Positions 1 to 11,469 of a DNA stretch of 64,000 nt are shown piece after piece. The notes under the pieces were generated by a model, which saw only the letters and a list, made by a program, of their open reading frames with translations, was not told where the DNA came from and did not search any database. Made by a program: the position numbers and the translations under genes. Source of the stretch: Syncephalis fuscata (taxonomy: Eukaryota > Zoopagomycota > Zoopagomycetes > Zoopagales > Piptocephalidaceae); contig JAHLTZ010000044.1 of the NCBI GenBank assembly GCA_025786725.1, positions 1 to 64,000 on the forward strand. Direction: 5' to 3'. Numbering within the stretch: the first letter of the stretch is position 1; every line of letters begins with the position of its first letter.

Positions 1-291
1 TAGAACAATGATTTTTGCAAAAAATGTTAGCCGAAAATACGATTTACGTGTAAATAGTAACAAAAATTCAAGCTATATGTATATCAATAGCATAGATTAC
101 CACTGTATATCGGTATTGTTGATATTAACTTGTTATTGTAATTGTTATAGAGAGAGTTTCAAATTTATTTAATTTCGTTTAATTTTTAATATTAATTTTG
201 AAATCATAAAGTTTAATCATCTTTTTGTTAATAAATATTTACGTAAATCGTATTTTCGGCTAACATTTTTTGCAAAAATCATTGTTCTATA
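1..291. repeat. MITE-like element with 49-bp perfect terminal inverted repeats
   Basis: Bases 1-49 are the exact reverse complement of 241-289. The interior (about 190 bp) is AT-rich and has no open reading frame. Both ends can be read as TA followed by GAACAATGATTTTTGC inward, which fits a TA target duplication as made by Tc1/mariner-type transposases. The element touches the window edge, so its true left end is not certain. It is a non-autonomous element or a folded hairpin locus; no transposase is present nearby. Confidence 0.75.
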
Positions 292-1970
292 AGTCATACC
301 AAACGATACAGCCAAGCACGGGGAACTCGAATCTGGCAATCATTTTGCTGTAGTTTGTTTATACAAGCCATAAATGACTAAAAACTGCCATTTTTGCACA
401 TTTATTAGCGTATTATTATAATTATTGCACCATCACACAATACAATAACGGTATACGTTGCCAGTAGCTACTTACATGTTATACGCACACTTGTGCAAAA
501 TATCAAGCAATTTGCTTTATTATACGTAAAGTTATACGTAGCTTTAGCATTTTATTAATTAAACGATTACTATTGTTTTCAATTCACATTTTATGATGGT
601 AATAGATATTAAAACACAAATGGCACATTTCGAGTTTGCCATAGCCATTAGAAATAACAAATATTACGAATTAGGATGGCATAGTTATTAGAAATATTAA
701 ATACCAAATTTTATAATGTGCATCTGTAGTAACAATAACCGATACTGTCATTTTACAATGCTCATGACTATTACACATTGTGCCAGAACATTAACATCAC
801 CAGTGTAGCTATTATTTGGAATCAAGATCTACAGTTGAACGTGCTGCTGGTATTTTTGTTTGTAGTTGAATATTGCTAATCTAATCGCCAACTGTCAAAA
901 GTTGTTTGATATCAATGATGAGCACAATGTGTAAATATAATATTGACAGCGCAGCTATTAAATATAGATACTTTATGACAGATGCGTATCGATTGAAGTG
1001 CTTGGCGATGCTATCAATGATAGGTTTAAGGCTATCTTTTTCTTATTATTGTCGGTAATGCAAGTAAGGTATTTTTTGTTAGTTCTCCAGCACAAGTATC
1101 AATAAATCATTTATCTCTACTACTTGTATAGCCGTGGTTATGCCTACAATACGATAAATTATGCAATATGGTTTCATCAGCAGGCAAATTGTAGACAAAC
1201 ATTGAAACATTAGCACGTTTTGTCAATTTGATGTTCAAGTTTGGCATGTTATAACAATTGGATTCGCTGTAGTTGATAGCAGCATTGTGTTTGCATTGCA
1301 CGTGAAGTGTTCGTATTTATAGCAGCATTGGTTTATTATCCAATCGTTTGCCTGCTGGTCTACTACAACGCCTTGGACTGATATATACATAATAAGTACG
1401 ACTGTCATTAAAGCAATATTATCGAGTTATAGCGATATTGTACCAAACAATCGGAATGTTTTTATGGGTCTTGGCCTTATCACTGGTGCATGAAATCACA
1501 GATTATAATCGGTAAATACAGCAATGCATGAAACTTCAAACCAGTACCGCAAAGGTTGGGTCAAAACTTTGATGCAATAAAGCGAGCACAAACTTGTATC
1601 GTGCAAGAATATGAAACATGCAGTGTGCTATAATGAGTAAAATCAGTTCTACAATATAGCACATTGATCTATGTGCTGGTATATTTGTTAATATAAATCA
1701 CTATTTCTAAAAATAAAAACAATTTATAGCATACAAGTATAGTTGGCAAATTGTGGTAACATAATGTATAGAAGATGCGATTTCGATAACAATGGGATAG
1801 TTGGTTGACTACATGAAACACGAAAGTAAGAGCCATTAAGGACAGGTGTGTTTTAGCATGGTGTGCTTGGAGATGTTGTTTATTGCATCATTCAAGACCT
1901 AAAAAAGAACACCCCTGGTCATGGGTATAATCACGAAACACATTTTAATATCTGCCAATATGAGATTGAA
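292..1970. other. AT-rich intergenic DNA, no gene seen
   Basis: Only short chance reading frames occur here (one of 64 codons on the minus strand at 1107-1301). No intron signals linked to conserved protein sequence, no RNA gene and no clear repeat were recognised. Confidence 0.5.
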
Positions 1971-1977
1971 TATAAAT
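1971..1977 (+). promoter_or_regulatory. TATA box of the CAP-protein gene
   Basis: TATAAATA-type box about 165 bp upstream of the preferred ATG at 2141 and 25-30 bp before the likely transcript start region. An ATG at 2003 would lie only about 30 bp after the box, which argues that 2003 is in the leader and that 2141 is the true start. Confidence 0.55.
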
Positions 1978-2140
1978 ACTCGGCTATCTATATGGTCAAT
2001 GGTTGATTCAGCATCTCAAAGCAACAGCTTCTGCAACAAATTACGCCATCATCTTTACGCCATTGATTACAGCTAGTCTGATCAACCAACTAAACTCACC
2101 ACTGTTACGCACAACGTTTAAACTTACGAACATTATCATC

Positions 2141-2626
2141 ATGCAATTCCTCACTACTCTTGTTATGATTACTGCATTCGTCGCTAGTGCGATCGAAGTA
2201 AGCGCCGGTCCGGTTAGCTTCGATCCAACAAAGATGATTTGCCTGGTCAACAAATTCCGCGCTGGAAAAAAGCTTCCACCATTTGCAGTTTATGTCGGCC
2301 TAAACAAAGCTGCACAGGACCATAGTACACTTCAAGCCCGCAACAAGCAAGTCGGCCATGAACTTCCTGGTGAGCTTGGCTTAATGCAGCGCTGTTCCGC
2401 CGGCGGTGGTGGATGGAACAGTGTAAGCGAAAATGTTGCAGGTGGACAGACATCTATGGAGCAAGTCATGAACAGCTGGATCAACTCGCCTGGCCATCTC
2501 AGGAATCTAGTAAGCGATGCTACGCATTTCGGCAGTGGCATGGCTTTAGACAGCAGCGGTCGAGCTTACTGGACACAAAACTTTGGTCGCAATGTTAAAC
2601 TGCCAAAGGACCTCCCAAAATGCTAA
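2141..2626 (+). CDS. Secreted CAP/SCP (PR-1-like) domain protein
   Basis: Single-exon gene of 162 codons. Residues 1-22 form a signal peptide (MQFLTTLVMITAFVASA...), followed by a CAP domain: an N-terminal helix (MICLVNKFRAGKKLPPF), a central SENVAGGQTSMEQVMNSW stretch, then SPGHLRNLV, HFGSGMALDSSGRAYWTQNFG. The last part carries the CAP1/CAP2 signature. Cysteines are few (three in the mature part), as in short fungal PR-1-like proteins. CAP proteins are secreted and bind sterols, fatty acids or other small lipids, often acting in host or cell-wall interaction; the ligand here is unknown. The in-frame upstream ATG (2003) would add 46 residues before the signal peptide and is rejected. AATAAAA at about 2699 may be the polyadenylation signal. 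Confidence 0.9.
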   Translation: MQFLTTLVMITAFVASAIEVSAGPVSFDPTKMICLVNKFRAGKKLPPFAVYVGLNKAAQDHSTLQARNKQVGHELPGELGLMQRCSAGGGGWNSVSENVAGGQTSMEQVMNSWINSPGHLRNLVSDATHFGSGMALDSSGRAYWTQNFGRNVKLPKDLPKC

Positions 2627-3949
2627 ACAAGCAACGACCTACAATTGAAATAGAATAATGGATAACATTAGAACTAGACCAGCATCAAGAGTTTTAATTA
2701 ATAAAAGTTATTTTATTACAGTCCATCGTCTTTAGTTTACTAATTTACTCATGAATTTGAGTCAGACTAAACAGTTTATATTTAAAAGGTTGTCATTGTT
2801 AATGTCGATACAATCAAATAGCATAATCCATTTTGAAAAAAATTGCTGTTGATGTTGGCACTATTAGCGCAAATTGATTATTTGTTTGTCTAATGACTCT
2901 AGTATATTATAAGTGATTAGTTTAGACAAGTTTAAAATGTCATAAACTCAACAGCATTGTATTTAGTTTATTGCTTTTAATGAACAAAATAAATGCAGAA
3001 TAGCAATGGATTATCATTTATAAATAAATGTCACAAATAAATAATAGTGTCAGCGATATATACTTGGATGTTCTGTACTGCACCATTAACACAGTGCATT
3101 ATTTAATACGATTGCTCACACATTTACAACTAGCAAGTATTTATTGATCATATGATCGTAATTGCTGTTTTTATTGTTATTAATTGCTATCGATATTTGA
3201 TATATATATTATTGTCCATTCACATACGATGTTAACAATTAGTTTAATAACACGGTTTATCCAATAGTCACATCGTCATAGCAATACAAACATAACATCA
3301 AAATGGTAGCATTACGATAAGATATTTTATTGAAAATGGCCATTGTTTTTAACTTTTGAAATCACAGTTGTTTAGCTTTGTCATTAAAATCACTATGTTT
3401 GACTAGGATAGAATGGCATTACCATAGTGGATAGGATATAGAGCATAAGTATAATGGTTATGATGCTGTTTATTAGTTTTATTTTATTATGTGTTAAGTT
3501 TAATTTATTTTAAAAGCTTCTATTGTTTGAATCAAAGTATAATAGTATGATTATAGCAGATAATGTAATGTTTACTTTTGAATCTACACGGCCAAACAAT
3601 TGTAAGAGTAATAGCTTAGCGATGAACAGATAGAATGAGGTAGATTACTAAGCAACTGAATAAAAACATGGCATTTCATTTAACGATAAGTGTAAAACAG
3701 TCTTTTTTGAATGTACGCCATAAATACACGGTAAATTGTATGATTTTGTTTATGCTTGTTGGGCATGTTTTATTGAATAAAAACATAGCAATGTTTGTTT
3801 GATAAATAAAAAGTGATACGTTTCCAATATAAACTAGTAGGATATGTTGCAAAAAGAATAACCTGCAACAATCCATCATAAACACTGGCACCAGCCACAA
3901 TATTGGATCAGGAAAGGCAGTGTAAAAACAAAAAGGCTAATATAGCGCC
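2627..3949. other. Intergenic DNA without recognisable gene
   Basis: Very AT-rich. No conserved coding stretch, tRNA or organised repeat was seen. The minus-strand frame at 3676-3900 has no family resemblance that I recognise. Confidence 0.45.
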
Positions 3950-4267
3950 TCAAAAACAACAATGCTTAGAAAAAAGTACTGATGAGTGAGATTGTTCGGG
4001 TTGGAAAAGAGCAAAGAATAAGACAATCAGCGGAGAGGGAACAGGACATACAGCTAATACAGCAATCATGTTGCCAAAGTCATTGCATGCTTTAGTTTTG
4101 CTATAGATTGCCACTATGAATCGTGCTAACAGCAGCCTGTACCGTCTCGACAGTAGCAAACCACACTGCCTTTGTTGAGATTGCAAAGCTGTTGTCAGAT
4201 GACCTGTAATGGCGACCCATAGCAAAACAAAGCATACAACGAGATTTGCACGGTGCATATTCAACAT
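3950..4267 (-). CDS. Possible small secreted protein inside a dispersed repeat
   Basis: Open frame of 105 codons; residues 1-28 look like a signal peptide (MLNMHRANLVVCFVLLWVAI then TGHLTTALQ). Family not recognised. A homologous stretch at about 8900-9060 (minus strand) aligns over the signal peptide and the following 50 residues but is broken by stops. The frame may therefore be the best preserved member of a decaying family, or a chance frame in a repeat. The 5' flank (4300-4620) is shared between copies, as expected for a duplicated promoter. Confidence 0.3.
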   Translation of the reverse strand: MLNMHRANLVVCFVLLWVAITGHLTTALQSQQRQCGLLLSRRYRLLLARFIVAIYSKTKACNDFGNMIAVLAVCPVPSPLIVLFFALFQPEQSHSSVLFSKHCCF

Positions 4268-4620
4268 AGCATAAACAAAGCCAGAAATGCACTTAACGTG
4301 CCAATAAAGATGCCAATATCAATGATTGAAGTGAAAAGATGCTTTGTAAAATGTAGATTACAAAAGAGCAATGCAAGGACATAAAGTAAATAGCATATAT
4401 AGAGTGTACAAGTATATGCAATGTATATATGCTATCAAGTGTAAAGAAAGAGAAAGAGAAATGTGATGACGTAGATTGTGAGATGTGAGCCTGTCAGTCA
4501 ATATTTATAAACAGTGAGTTTAATTTAGTAATAAATAGAGTGTAAATAATAAAAGTCATCTACCCAACATGTGGTACATTATAGAACAGATTAATAGTAA
4601 ATAAATAAATGCATTAATAA
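4060..4620. repeat. Dispersed repeat family R1, copy A
   Basis: About 560 bp shared with 8690-9460 and, more distantly, 48540-49140, all in the same orientation. The best conserved block runs from GAGTGTACAAGTATATGC (about 4404) through an AAAGAAAGAGAAAGAG tract, a GATGACGTAGATTGTGAGAT block and a run ending near GCATTAATAAATAA. No terminal inverted repeats or target duplications are evident. Confidence 0.6.
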
Positions 4621-5193
4621 ATAATATTATAAATCGTTTACTATTTAAAATTTGTTACCATGATGTAATGTTTATAGATCAGTACACTTAAAGACACGGC
4701 AACCAACTTTATCATATAAATGGAAAATAAGTTTGCTATACTTTAGAAAATGAAGTGGTAAATCACTCGCATAATAAAAAAAAGATGGTTTGCTTATTAC
4801 ATTAGTAAGCTTATGGTATATAAAACGAATCAGCAGGCTGTGAAAATGCACATGTTGTCAGTTAAATGTGTTTAAACAAAACAGCTAGTCTCAATTGTGC
4901 AGATAGTTGATAGCTTGGTTTGAATTTTGTCTGCTGCTTTGTTATCTGTACTGACAACTGTTATATTCACGATCAATTTGTAATGATTAAACTATTATGC
5001 AATTTGTTAAGCTTTAGTTAGTTTGTGTTGCTGTACATTCTTAGTACACTACAATTTAAAACATAAAGTGCCTAATAAATGAATAGCCAATGTAGTATAT
5101 TTAAAATATAACTTGGTTTAATGTTATATTGAATATATACAAATTGCATTAGAATAAAATATATAGATACAATATATCGAAGCATCAGATTAT

Positions 5194-6168
5194 TTAGTTT
5201 GCAGTGGCGATTTGCGACAAGTGAAGAATATGGTAAGTCTTGGGACGATATGCAGAGTGGTTTCCATTCCCCATATTTTGGCAGTGTCTAATCAATATGG
5301 TTGCAACAGTAATCCTATAAACAGTTTAGCTATGTATATCCAGTCAACCACTAGTACTTACCAATCAGCACTAAAAAGCATATCACGGTTAGCACTGCCA
5401 ACACAGCTAATTATAGCAATGCAGCAAGTAAGATTAATTGCTAAGGCCAAACATATTGTTTGTATTCCATCTTGTGCTAGTCGCTTCCATGCATCAGATC
5501 CAAACATATAATATTGTTTTAGAGCAATACGGCAAAAGACAGCTGAAAAAAACACGTTGATTGGCATATTTGTTCCAATCCAGTACCAAAGAAAAATAGG
5601 TGGATAGTAGACTGAGCAGCCAACCTTGGCTTCTAAAATAACAAAAGAGTAGCGTACCAAGATAAAAGCAAAACCTAATTGAGGTAATATAAAAATAATG
5701 CCGATATAAGTGACCCATTTCTTTTGGTAAAGAACCAGATTGACTTTTAAAAGAAGAATTGTACTGTTAAAAATTACTCCTAATGTAATAAGGAATCCGA
5801 CCACCATGCCATTATTCTACAATTAAAGCCATAGCCTGCAAGCAACAGTATAGGCACTATACTATACATAATACCATTAATAGCAAGCATTAAGCAGCAC
5901 CATGAAAATATGCTATATGGCCGTGATAGGACCATTTTGATTGCTACAATAGTATTGTATAAAAAAATAAAAAACATTATAACACAAAATACAAGTTAAT
6001 TTGTATGCTCGTTAAACGGAGACGCTGCTCGTCGATATGACCTGTAGCTTCCATCAAGAAATCAGGCACACTCATTTCGCCAAGCGGATGAAGATCGATG
6101 CCCCATTTTTTTGCAGCATTATGTCTCCACTCGGTTTGCGTTGGATCGGTATTGTTAATAAACGGCAT
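5194..6168 (-). pseudogene. Multi-pass membrane protein, paralogue of the 23902 gene, with two frameshifts
   Basis: Relative of the intact gene at 23902-24933. The N-terminus (MPFINNTDPTQTEW... with GIDLHPLGEMSVPDFLMEA) matches WGIFLHPSGETSILDFILEP there. The C-terminal half (KRLAQDGIQTICLALAINL, ending in FSADW) matches YLARNGIQTMLLILI...FVIDW. The same final intron is kept: donor GTAAGT at 5361, acceptor before 5314 (47 nt), with exon 2 reading ITVATILIRHCQNMG against IIVLTILSYHCLDMI. Reading frame is lost near 6000 and again near 5815; each break has the sign of one missing base. About six or seven hydrophobic segments are encoded. It is either a recent pseudogene or a functional gene with two sequence errors. 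Function unknown. Confidence 0.7.
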
Positions 6169-7719
6169 TTTAACTTTGTAATAATAACAGTAGTATGTAT
6201 AGATAACTAGGTAATAGAAGTACAGGCACGTAATGTTGGATGGTTTGCAAGGAGATATTCGGGGCAAAGGCCATATCAGTTTTGCTATTCATGCATAGTA
6301 GCTGATGCGGTACACGGGCATTCAACCATGTATGTACGCGACATCAACTGCAGTATTATGCATTATCCAGAAATGACAGCAATTGCAAGTTGAATAATGA
6401 TAATAGCTGATAAAACATTAAACTTGAAAACAACATTGTGCCACAGCAACATTACAATATTAGTTCCGACAGGTAATATATAGAGAAACCATTAAACTAT
6501 TGTAAGATTCTAGATTCAACAACAGCACACCAAGGACATACTCTAGCCAAATTATGCAGCTTAGGCCAGCTATGCATTGTTTTATTTTTCACAGTAGGCT
6601 AATGATTGGACCAGCTTGCTTGAGTTCTTAACTAATGATAGGTGATTTCTATGCTTAAACATCTGCATGTATTTAGCATGGATGTGGCTAGGAAAACTAC
6701 GGAAAACCCACGTATTATTACTGAAACACATTTACTTTATTAAGATCATTCAAATTAATGCAAATAAACAAGTGTTATACTATTGTGTATTCTAACTCTT
6801 ATTCTACAGCATTGGAACAAAGCAAGAGTGAAGCTTATAGCCATGTCAACAATGTCGGCTATTTATTATACTGCATATAGATATAGACATTTTAGCAATA
6901 TCAATTGTTCAACGCGATTGTTATGAATTATATACTGCAGTTGATGCTTTCTCCATATACCCAAGGCAAATGATACGAAATTATAGCCTAGAGATTTTTA
7001 CATGCGTTCATTGCACCCAAATCCATTTTTGTTAATAAACTTTAAAAGAATGTAGCTACTGTAAATGATATAGTATACCAATCTTTGCTTTGCTTTATAA
7101 TCATGTTAACCTGCAGTGCTTATATATATTATTGGCATTGCTTCAAATCAATATCGCATAAATGCACATTTTAATATCATTATTAGCCATCAGAATTTAA
7201 TCCAAAATGCAATGTATACTCTATTTATGGTGCAGTGATTGATTTAGACTTTCACGTTAACGCATTAGCTGTTTGTGATTTTAAAGTTGGCCTTATGACT
7301 TATTAGACGTGGTTTTTCTTGTTGCATTTATATCCAATCCACAGTCAATATTCATATAACACGCAATGGCTGATTAAACGCATGGCCACAGTTTAGTTTA
7401 GTCAGTGCTAATAATCTTACAGGATTAATTTTAATCATTTAAAATATCATTACAATCGAGTATAGATTCAATCATTCTTCAAGATATTTGCTTGTATTAA
7501 TGTGCACCTATTTAGCCTACTACTGTCATGAGCGTATAGCGAGTATTATGTACATGTTACTATGTATTTCATTGTAATTGTGATATATACAACAAATTTG
7601 AGATAATAGATTAACAGCGACATAAAACAATTGAGAACTTGTCTCCACCCACTTGAAGAAATGCACGTATTTAATTTCCTTACATAAATCGCTGACGACA
7701 TTGCTAAGCAGCGTCTTTG
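6169..7719. other. Intergenic DNA without recognisable gene
   Basis: AT-rich, no conserved coding segment or RNA gene seen. Two overlapping minus-strand frames at 7526-7744 have no recognisable family. Confidence 0.45.
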
Positions 7720-7729
7720 GCCAGTTGAC

Positions 7730-8200
7730 ATGCAAGTTCAGCATGTAACGTTTGCTATCGCATCTTTTATATTTGGACGCAATATTGTTATTGTCAGCAG
7801 AATATTCATATCACGACTTCATAACATGGCATCTTGGCGCTGTTTTGTTCCTTCTACTTTGGACATTACAACTAGTCTGATGATTATATTCATGTACTTG
7901 ATTTTTTTGATATCTGTCGAATTATGACATGGATTTCTCTATTTAGTATGTCATTTACAATGACTGGCAACAACATAATACTGCTTCAAAAGATGTATTT
8001 AGCGCTTTGCCGACAAAGATAGGTGCAGTATATTTTGTCATATTGCTTTAAATCAATATCATTTATTTGGATTAGAGGTATGGAAGAACTGGCAGGCAAG
8101 GGAATACAAACAATGTGCGATATTATTTGCTCTATTTTTATCATTACATACTTGACTGCAATCAATAGTGACTTATTTCTAACGTAGATTGGTAAGTAGT
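7730..8200 (+). pseudogene. Relic of the 23902-type membrane protein family
   Basis: The first part encodes FIFGRNIVIVSRIFISRLHN followed by a Trp-Arg-Cys motif, resembling FILAGCVFIHNFNISRKLVA and its WCCL motif in the intact gene. After a gap with stops, bases around 8060-8185 encode MEELAGKGIQTMCDIICSIF, matching the conserved YLARNGIQTMLLILI segment near the C-terminus. Segments are in different frames and the middle is missing, so this is a decayed copy. Together with 5194-6168 it shows local expansion and loss of the family. Confidence 0.6.
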
Positions 8201-8689
8201 GTCGAATAACCAACTAAACTAGATTAGCATATGTTTAGAATGGTTATGACGACAGTATTCGTCGACCATTGCCAAAATATGGGCAAAAACGTTAGTTTGG
8301 CACACCAACCAGAAAGCAGCCATGTGTTTAAGCTGTCTTAAACTGCCACTGCAAGATGTATAAATTATTAATAAGATGTATTTTATTATTGTATTCCAAT
8401 AAGCCACGATGCTAAATAAAAGTTACCATAAAGTTATTTATTTTATTAGCCAATTAACTATATATGCGTCGTTTACCATCTTGGTATACCCTTAAAAGTT
8501 CATGATACTTGTTACAACTCATTAAGTTAAACAAATGTATCATTTAGTATGATTTGGGATTAAATGACTAAAATTATAACATTTGCAAGATTAAACTGCC
8601 ATTCGTTCTATTGAACATGGAACTGGATAATGAGTAATATTAATGAATAAAATAATTAGTATCATAGATTTATTATCCAGTTGCATATA

Positions 8690-9460
8690 GCGTTCCCATC
8701 ATATACCTCAATATTATATACTGTTCCATCGGTGGAGAGTTAACAGCACATATAGCCATCGTAATCATCGTGTTGGTGGCTGTGCACGTACAATAGCAAT
8801 AGTAGTATATTGTACTACTACTGTTGTATGCGTACAGTATCTGTAAATGATCATTGTAATGACTATATGCTGTCAAAGTCATTGTATGCTTTGTTTTGTT
8901 ATAGATTGCCGCTGCAGATCGTATTAACAACAGCTTGTACAGTTTCAATAATAGCAAATTGCACTGCCACTATGGAGATTGCAAAGTTGTTAGCAGATGA
9001 CCTGCAATGGTGATCTATAGTAAAAATGAAGCATACAAAAATCTTGACAACATATTAAAAAAAACATAAAAAAAGCTAAAAATGGCTTATATGCTAGTAA
9101 AATACCAACTCAATGATCAGAGCTGAGGTGATTTGCAAAAAAGATCAGATTACAAAAGAGCAATGCAAGGCATAGTGTAAAGGTGTTTGTACATAACTAT
9201 TAGTGGTCAACTACTGACACATCTAATTGGTATATATGGAGTGTACAATATATGCATGGATATATGCTATCAAGTGTAAAGAAAGAGAAAGGGAAATGTG
9301 ATGACGTAGATTGTGAGATGTGAGCCTGTCAGTCAATATTTATAAACAGTTGAGTTTAATTTAGTAATGAATAGAGTGTAAATAATAAAAGTCAATCTAC
9401 CCAACATGTCGGTACATTATAGAACAGATTAATAGTAAATGAATAAATGCATTAAGAATA
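8690..9460. repeat. Dispersed repeat family R1, copy B
   Basis: Same orientation as copy A. Shared blocks include TCATTGTATGCTTTGTTTTG (about 8879), the GCAGATGACCTGCAATGG block (about 8993) and the long 3' part at 9240-9455, which is nearly identical to 4404-4615. The minus-strand coding potential seen in copy A is interrupted by stops here. Confidence 0.6.
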
Positions 9461-9831
9461 AAAGCCATTTGACACCGAATTATTATATGCTGATATAGTA
9501 ATAGTATATTTATTATAAATGGATATGCTAACTAATTGGTTATTACAGAATGCAAACTTACTTGTAATCAATAAAGATACAGTAACGCAGACACTCCACT
9601 GGCAACTATCTACAATTAGTTCAAGTTATGTATACGCAGGACTATACAAAAACATGTCATTTCTGTTGCGCAATTAACTACCAATAGACAATGTGCAAAC
9701 AATGAGCAGACAGTGCGCAATAAGCGCCTTTTAACTTCATGTGGAAGTCGTTGATTTAGTGCGTTACATTAATAGGGATAAACATAATAGAAAGGGCTAA
9801 TCATAAAAAGTAATTCATACTTTGCTTAAAG

Positions 9832-11469
9832 CTATTTTTCCACCATGCCTTCTTCAGGGGACGAAGGCTTTGGCTGTGGGGTGTACAAATCCTCATCTTC
9901 ACCGGATAGCTCCTCAAGCGACTTGCCGGCTGTTTCGGGAATGAAGAAGGTAAACAAGAGGCCGATGAACATGAAGACGGCGAAAATAATGATAAGCTTG
10001 GGGACAAATTCGCCCTTGCCGCCAATGTCCTTCATCTGAGAGAAGCCAACCTGGGCAACAATGGCACCCAATTTACCAGAAGCAGCCGAGATACCGTGGG
10101 CCGTTGAACGGTAACGTGTAGGGAACACCTCGCCCGGTACGATAAAAGTAGTGGTGTTTGGACCAAAGTTTTGGAAGAACTGCGTAAGCGTGAAGATAAC
10201 AATAAATAGTACAATGCTGGTGTCGCGAATAGCATTGAAGCCAATGCCCATGATCAAGAAAAGAACCGTAAGAATGGCAAAACCACCGAGCTGAATGCGC
10301 TTGCGTCCAATGCGGTCGACCAGGAATACAGTGACCCAGTAGCCAGGTACAGTACCAAGCATAGCAATAATGATGTTACCAACCGAAGAGGTAAACAAGT
10401 CACGGTATGGCGAGCTATGGTCAACAAAGCCCATTGCATTGAGAATGATCGCATTGTTAAGACCGGTACCGTAGAAGGCAACATCAAGAGCAAACCAGGA
10501 CATTGAAGTACCGAGTAAAACCTTCAGGTTCGACCATTGCGAAAAGTGGCGGCAGAAATCGCTCCATGATGCCTTAGGAGTTTCCTTAACGTGTTGTTGG
10601 GCAACCTGGGCGGCAGCGGCAATATCACGATCGTGGTCATCGGCATTTTTGTTCAAGACGTTGCCGATATCCTTGGTAGCCTTGGTAATGTCGTTGTCAA
10701 TGTCCATGGTGTAGCGTGGCGTTTCGGGGATAGTCAAACGGAAGTAGATGGCAATAATACCGGGAATGGCACCAACACCAATACAAATGCGCCAGACATA
10801 GTCAAAGTTCATCACATCCTCTTCGATGGCACTTTTGAAGGCGGCAACCGTGGCGGTCGATACAAGAGCAGCGGCAAGAATACCAAAACCTTGCATAGCA
10901 AACACGGCAGCAATCATGGCACCACGACGCTTAGTTGTGGCAAACTCGGCTGTGATGACTGCGGAAAGTGGATAATCACCGCCGACACCAATACCGAGAA
11001 TGAAACGCCAGATAATAAGCATTGTAGTGGCGCGAATACCGCGGACGGCATCGGCAGCAAAGGCGGACGTAATGGTAAAGACGACAATCATAAGCAACTC
11101 GATACCGTACATCTTCTTACGGCCAAGACGATCGGCCAAGTAGCCAAAGAATAGCTGTCCAATAAGTGTACCAACGGCGGCGGAGACCTTAAGGCCAAGA
11201 TCAATAGCAGGTGGGACAGTGTTTTTATTGTCGGCAAAATAGACATAGCCCAACATTTGCACCACCAAATTGATGATGAACAAATCGTAGGCGTCGGTGA
11301 AGAAGCCAATGCCGGAGACTAGGCATGCTCGAACGTGGAACCAGCCAAACTTGGCATTGTCGATCTCGGCAAGAGCTTGACGGCGGCGTTCACGAGCGTC
11401 CATCGGTTGGTTAAGCAGCACTTCCGTAGTGGCGCCTTGGTCGGCAGAAAAGTTCTGTTCGGCAGACAT
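9832..11469 (-). CDS. PHO84: High-affinity inorganic phosphate:H+ symporter (PHO84 type)
   Basis: Intronless gene of 545 codons, a usual length for PHO84-type MFS transporters. It imports phosphate with protons across the plasma membrane. Visible signatures: ACLVSGIGFFTDAYDLFIIN in TM1 (FTDAYDLF is typical), GYLADRLGRKKMYGIE in loop 2-3, RFILGIGVGGDYPLSAVIT (the phosphate porter signature) in TM4, PETPRY before the long central cytosolic loop (about residues 255-310), DRIGRKR in the second half, and a PETAGKSLEELSGED-like end. Codon use is GC-richer than neighbouring DNA, typical of a highly expressed gene. The antisense frames over it are shadows. Its 5' flank (11470-11900) is long and free of genes; no perfect CACGTG site was seen there. 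Confidence 0.97.
   Translation of the reverse strand: MSAEQNFSADQGATTEVLLNQPMDARERRRQALAEIDNAKFGWFHVRACLVSGIGFFTDAYDLFIINLVVQMLGYVYFADNKNTVPPAIDLGLKVSAAVGTLIGQLFFGYLADRLGRKKMYGIELLMIVVFTITSAFAADAVRGIRATTMLIIWRFILGIGVGGDYPLSAVITAEFATTKRRGAMIAAVFAMQGFGILAAALVSTATVAAFKSAIEEDVMNFDYVWRICIGVGAIPGIIAIYFRLTIPETPRYTMDIDNDITKATKDIGNVLNKNADDHDRDIAAAAQVAQQHVKETPKASWSDFCRHFSQWSNLKVLLGTSMSWFALDVAFYGTGLNNAIILNAMGFVDHSSPYRDLFTSSVGNIIIAMLGTVPGYWVTVFLVDRIGRKRIQLGGFAILTVLFLIMGIGFNAIRDTSIVLFIVIFTLTQFFQNFGPNTTTFIVPGEVFPTRYRSTAHGISAASGKLGAIVAQVGFSQMKDIGGKGEFVPKLIIIFAVFMFIGLLFTFFIPETAGKSLEELSGEDEDLYTPQPKPSSPEEGMVEK

Noticed and set aside
2003-2140. Upstream in-frame start of the CAP protein
   Set aside because: It would put 46 unrelated residues before a clear signal peptide and lies very near the TATA box.
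9845-11154. Plus-strand frames over the phosphate transporter, including one of 187 codons
   Set aside because: Antisense shadows of a highly conserved coding sequence with strong codon bias.
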